A stretch of DNA of 64,000 bases from Antedon mediterranea. Lineage: Eukaryota > Echinodermata > Crinoidea > Comatulida > Antedonidae. The position numbers were made by a program, and so were the translations under genes. The notes below the pieces were generated by a model that worked only from the letters and a program-made list of their open reading frames with translations, ran no database searches and was not told where the DNA came from. Where the stretch lies: positions 24,366,432-24,430,431 of the forward strand of contig NC_092679.1 in NCBI RefSeq assembly GCF_964355755.1, read 5' to 3'. This document shows, piece after piece, positions 60,373 to 64,000 of the stretch (the stretch's first letter is position 1; each line of letters opens with the position of its first letter).

Positions 60373-60416
60373 GCAACTGAAGAAGTCAAGCTGACAGCTA
60401 GACGAAACTGTCTTGC
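60373..60416 (+). ncRNA. Hammerhead-ribozyme-like motif (right arm)
   Basis: gcaa (60373-60376) can pair with ttgc (60413-60416) as helix I. ctgaaga (60377-60383) matches the CUGANGA core. gtc/gac plus agct/agct form a stem II. gaaa (60404-60407) is followed by a minimal helix III and gtc, the usual cleavage triplet, at 60412. One extra A (60384) sits between core and stem II, so activity is doubtful. Confidence 0.35.
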
Positions 60417-61155
60417 CAACGTAAGTTTTATTGGTTTACTATCAAAGAACTACTTATATTATTATGTCAGAATTAACCATAATTTATATATAGATTAGTA
60501 AGAAAACGTAGGCCTATAATACTACTGTAGTATTTCAAACAAGCTACCCTCTATTAATAATGGAACGATCTGGGTTTTTACTTTTCTAGTTCCATTTTGG
60601 AACTAGAAAACTCAGATCTTGATATCTGAGTTTTCTAGATCTAGAAAAGTCAGATATCTGAGTTTTCTAGATCTAGAAAACTCAGATATCTGAGTTTTTT
60701 AGACACCCGAAAAAATATCATTTAACTGAAATACAGACGTTTTTTCGTTCAAAAAATAACTTTTACTTCCAGTCATAGTTTTCGATCAAAACATATCTCA
60801 TAATGCAACGCGCTTTTTTTGGCTACTCTATATGCATAATCATAAAACTTCCTCTCGCGATCTATGTGAAAACAGTCTCAACCGTGACGAGTTGTAAACA
60901 ATCCTAATTAGCATATCATGCATAATGCATACGCGAAATATGTGTTTACTTTCGCTCGCGACGATTTTCCAGACGAAATGTAATCAAACTAATTTACCTG
61001 TTAGTTACGTAAACTTGTTGTTTTTGGCTCGAATTATCGACTTAAAGTGAATAACTTTAATATTACTTTGATATGGCCAATTTAGATATAGAATATTTTT
61101 ACCTTCATTTTTTGTGTTTTAAGGGACAATACATCTTTAACTAACTGGGTTATCG

Positions 61156-63928
61156 TTACATCCCTACATCACACGAATCTATTTCTACTGGAGATCCATT
61201 GCAAAGGTGATCGCCTTCCGCGCAAAAGCGAAGACGAAGTTTTTCGTATTTTCCGTGAAGATGCGCACATTCTGACCACCGTGTCCATTCACTGAATACT
61301 GTAATTAAAAAGAAAATAAATAAGTAAAGAATACAATGTCAAAATACTTGATCATCCGTTACTTTGAACATTAATGAATAAGGATTATTCAAAACATGAT
61401 CTTTTTTAGCCTATGTTATAAGAAAACTTGTTTTGGTTTTGAAATAAATTGTTTAAAAAATTAATATCAAACACGTTTAACATAACATAACAGGTTTAGG
61501 AATAAAAAATTATATACAAATATTCTCCAAATTACTTAATTGACGCTGATGAATCATATTCATTGGAATCACGTGGCAGAGATTTGAAATTGGGAAGTAA
61601 ATTAAATAAGTAAAGTTAAATGTATAAGTGCCGACGGAGGGGTGTAGCGTGTCCTGACCGTGTGTGAGGGATAGGGAGGGGAAAGGTTCTCATGTACAGT
61701 ACGAAAAAGCAAACAAAAAATAAATCAGTACATTTAGTAAACCACAAAAAAATAATGAAGTTATTAATTTTTTTTTTTTTTTCTAGCGCTACCTTTGCAT
61801 TATAAGGTATACTTTATTATTCGGGTAAGTAGGCCTAGGCCTACAACTTCAAGTCTAAATCATTCATGGAAACGTATTTACCTGGACAATCTCTCAGGTT
61901 GCATACGATTGTTTCTGTATTATTAACACTTTGACAACTTCGATATCTGTTACGCATTCCCAATGAGCATGAAGTGGAACACGTGGTCCATTCTGACCAT
62001 TCCAGCGACTGCTCATCACAAGGATCTAATCCGATAACTAAATAAAAATCAATTTAAGTAACATTAATCAAAATACAAGTTGTATGTTACTCTTTAGTGA
62101 ATGATCTTGTTTCCGATTGCAATAAGTAAGTAATAAGTATGTTACTATAGAATGTAATTGTGTTTAACTACTGTGTAGGAGCTTGCGTCAGGGATTTGAG
62201 TAATTGGTCAGATGTTTTGCCCTACTCTGATGTAATTTGTACTTTATATTAAGTACATTGAGAACACATTTCTCACTGTACAGTATAAATGTTTAAAGGA
62301 GGAAACGATCAAACACAAATACAAATTGTTAAACTTGGATTCAGTATGCGTTTTTAAATTATAAATGTTTTATTTATTTTTAATAGATTTGCAGTCATGC
62401 AAACGCATTGCATTGCCTGAAATTATTCTTCATGTTGTCTATGTGCAGGTTTCGTGAGTATTGTTAGCGGTAACTATATTAAATTATCATATTATTATAT
62501 ATTATTATAACAAAGAAACGTACAAAAAGTAACTTACATGGACATGGTACATAATTGCATGATCTTTCTTCAAACATAGTGACGCTACATACCTCAGATA
62601 CAGCGTCTAGGCTAATACATTCTCTCATTCGATTCTGGACACCACCGTCACAAGGACACACAGACCAGTCCGTCCATTCACTAACATGGTTGATGATTTC
62701 GTAATATGCCATAAATCCTGTCGCTGTTACACTACCGTCACTAAAAAATCTCAGTCGCATTTCGGAACCAACGCTCTCTATAACTGGCGGTAAATCCGTA
62801 CCACAATATCTAGAAAATGATTATAAGATAAAAACACGTTATGCTGTATTTTAATAACAGAAACATGTTTAGAAACAAAAGGATGTACAGCATGTAAGAT
62901 GTTGTAGATGCTGTTATAAATCAACAACACATCAACATTGTATTTGTTTGTATTTGTAAGACCTATATTATTTCTCTACCGTGTTCCATCTGTATCAGTG
63001 TTGTCGATTCTAATATCAATAAAGTCATAAATACAACCAGTTGAAAATTCCAATTCCATAAATTCAAATGTTAGTTTAATAGTCGTAGTTTCTCTGCCCT
63101 AAATAGAAAAAGATAATAATAAATACAGTCAAACCAGGTTTTGCATTGGTATAATTGGTAGATGATATATTTAAATATATTGATAGGTAGTGTGTTTATT
63201 TATAAATAAACAGTAATTTTAAAACAGATTCCTTTTATTGCCCAATATAATGGAAATTACAATGCTCATTTCTTGCCTTAAGTAAGTAAATAAATATTAA
63301 CATCGTTTTAGGCATTATACTCACAGATATTAATATGTGGCAGTCTTCTCCATTGCTGTACTCGGATGGAAAACCTGGAGATGTTATGTCACCTGTTTGT
63401 TCCACCAGTTCCTGGCCACACACTGATGCTACTGGTACTGTTCAAGAAATTATCAATTTTAAAAATATATAATCAGTTTGAAACATTGTATCTTCCTAAG
63501 TAAACATTTTTAATTAGAAGAGAACTGAGAAATAGCGGCGAGATGCTGGATAGACAAAGCTGGAGAAAGAGGCTACTGTAGCACCACTGACAGGCGAAAG
63601 CCTGCCTGGGAGCTAAAGTAAGAAGTAAGATTTACAACGAATTAATTTTGATTTGAACTCACCAAAGCAAGATTGTACGTCACATTCCCTTTCTTCAACC
63701 GTTCTTCCAGAACAAGAGTTACTTGTACATTGACGATTACGCCGTTGTTTGGAACTGATTGAACACGATGGTGTACATTCAGACCAGCCACTCCACTCCC
63801 CTACATCGTTCATTATAATGTACGACCCTTTAAATCCAGAATCCGTCACACTGGCATCGGAATGGAATTTCAGAAGTATTTGGTTCTCAGAACTTTCAAT
63901 TTGTGGAGGAGATGATGAGCCACAATAC
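61156..63928 (-). CDS. CUB/TSP1 secreted protein, C-terminal part; 5' end outside window
   Basis: Exons (minus): 63928-63663, 63437-63325, 63098-62980, 62809-62538, 62037-61882, 61298-61156 (stop 61158-61156); phases agree, giving 355 residues after the first partial codon. Domain order: CUB end (YCGSSSPP... KFHSDASVTDSGFKGSY), TSP1 (EWSGWSECTPSC), a full CUB (VCGQELVEQTGDITSPGFPS, GCIYDFIDIRID, YCGTDLPP), TSP1 (EWTDWSVCPCDGG), TSP1 (EWSEWTTCSTSCSLGMRNR) and a last TSP1-like module (EWTRWSECAHLHG... IDSCDVGM). WxxW motifs are typical C-mannosylation sites. CUB exon boundaries equal those of the neighbouring astacin pseudogene, so the missing 5' end probably encodes an astacin protease (inference); other CUB/TSP1 proteins are possible. 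It is likely extracellular. No lesion was seen. Confidence 0.85.
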
Positions 63929-64000
63929 CTAAAAAAAAAAAAGTTTTCACAAATAAATATTTTGGCACACATGGCGTTTCATACGTGTATTACTTCAGTT

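Larger units (their letters stand above)
59867..60462. mobile_element. Palindromic retroelement-like insertion with 14-bp target duplication
   Basis: tatgtcagaattaa occurs at 59853-59866 and 60463-60476, flanking a 596-bp segment made almost wholly of an inverted duplication. Each arm carries a frame ending MNRDEGAHQLSHIYDQLL... GDQSAP-stop, then a ctgaagaagtc...gacgaaac motif. The frame tail and hairpin-GAAAC motif suggest the 3' end of a Penelope-like or other retroelement (inference). Confidence 0.6.
59896..60465. repeat. Near-perfect 570-bp palindrome (276-bp arms, 18-bp spacer)
   Basis: Arms 59896-60171 and 60190-60465 are reverse complements with one difference seen (gat/gac, making Met/Thr in the mirrored frames). 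The 18-bp spacer (60172-60189) itself holds part of the arm sequence (gaaagcatcagcata). Twin ORFs on opposite strands here are one sequence seen twice. Confidence 0.95.
57873..61141. mobile_element. 3.27-kb DNA element with GTTAAAGATGTATTGTC ends and TAA duplication
   Basis: Left end gttaaagatgtattgtc (57873-) and right end gacaatacatctttaac (-61141) are inverted; TAA flanks both (57870-57872 and 61142-61144). A 3-bp TAA duplication fits the PIF/Harbinger superfamily (inference). Inward, both ends carry inverted copies of a gtgtcta(g/a)aaaactcagat block with ctagatctag palindromes (57990-58085 and 60590-60715). The interior contains an unrecognised ORF and a nested palindromic insertion. Its right end lies 15 bp past the stop codon of the CUB/TSP1 gene. 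Confidence 0.75.

Noticed and set aside
1-64000. CRISPR arrays, bacterial operons, phage or defence systems
   Set aside because: Spliced genes, SINE/LINE repeats and poly(A) signals show animal DNA; the tandem repeats have no spacer structure.

Overview
The window is animal nuclear DNA. It is AT-rich, with multi-exon genes, GT-AG introns and much interspersed repeat. The gene content (an S6-kinase-like PX/MIT/kinase gene, ARL2, an LRRC74-type gene with EF-hands, calmodulin and troponin-C relatives, astacin/EGF/CUB/TSP1 genes), the sea-urchin-like foldback element, a tRNA-derived SINE and the constant AGGCCTA words suggest an invertebrate deuterostome, most likely an echinoderm. The species assignment is inference. 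Exon structures were built by reading splice sites and checking that phases match; no transcript evidence was available.

Layout. 1-6.7 kb, minus strand: RPS6KC1, from its start codon to the middle of the kinase domain, running off the left edge; a 9 x 45-bp minisatellite sits in one intron. 6.7-9.5 kb: a foldback transposon with long inverted repeats, carrying a nested LINE end, inserted between the divergent genes RPS6KC1 and ARL2. 9.8-12.0 kb, plus: complete ARL2 in five exons. 13.4-25.6 kb, minus: complete 13-exon LRRC74-like gene of 660 residues, convergent with ARL2; its introns hold several mobile elements. 25.6-30.1 kb: mostly repeats, a possible alternative first exon of the LRRC74-like gene at 27.9 kb, a small intronless RING-like ORF and a LINE 3' end. 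30.6-35.8 kb, minus: calmodulin-like gene. 39.9-41.7 kb, plus: troponin-C-like gene, head to head with it and with identical intron phases. 42.2-45.1 kb: a very long pyrimidine-rich, G-depleted tract. 45.9-54.8 kb, minus: a decaying astacin-EGF-CUB-TSP1 gene with at least two stop or splice lesions and a SINE inserted. 55-61.1 kb: short terminal-inverted-repeat elements and a 3.27-kb element whose interior carries a 14-bp-duplicated insertion made of a near-perfect 570-bp palindrome. 61.2-64 kb, minus: the 3' part of an intact CUB/TSP1 gene that continues beyond the right edge.

Functionally there is no operon logic. Two themes recur: Ca2+ sensing by EF-hands (LRRC74-like, calmodulin-like, troponin-C-like, all within 28 kb) and a tandem family of secreted CUB/TSP1 proteins. 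The most distinctive observations are the transposon that splits a compact divergent promoter, the palindromic retroelement-like insertion with hammerhead-ribozyme-like motifs, two alternative ATG-bearing exons in the calmodulin-like gene, and the half-dead astacin paralogue beside an intact relative.
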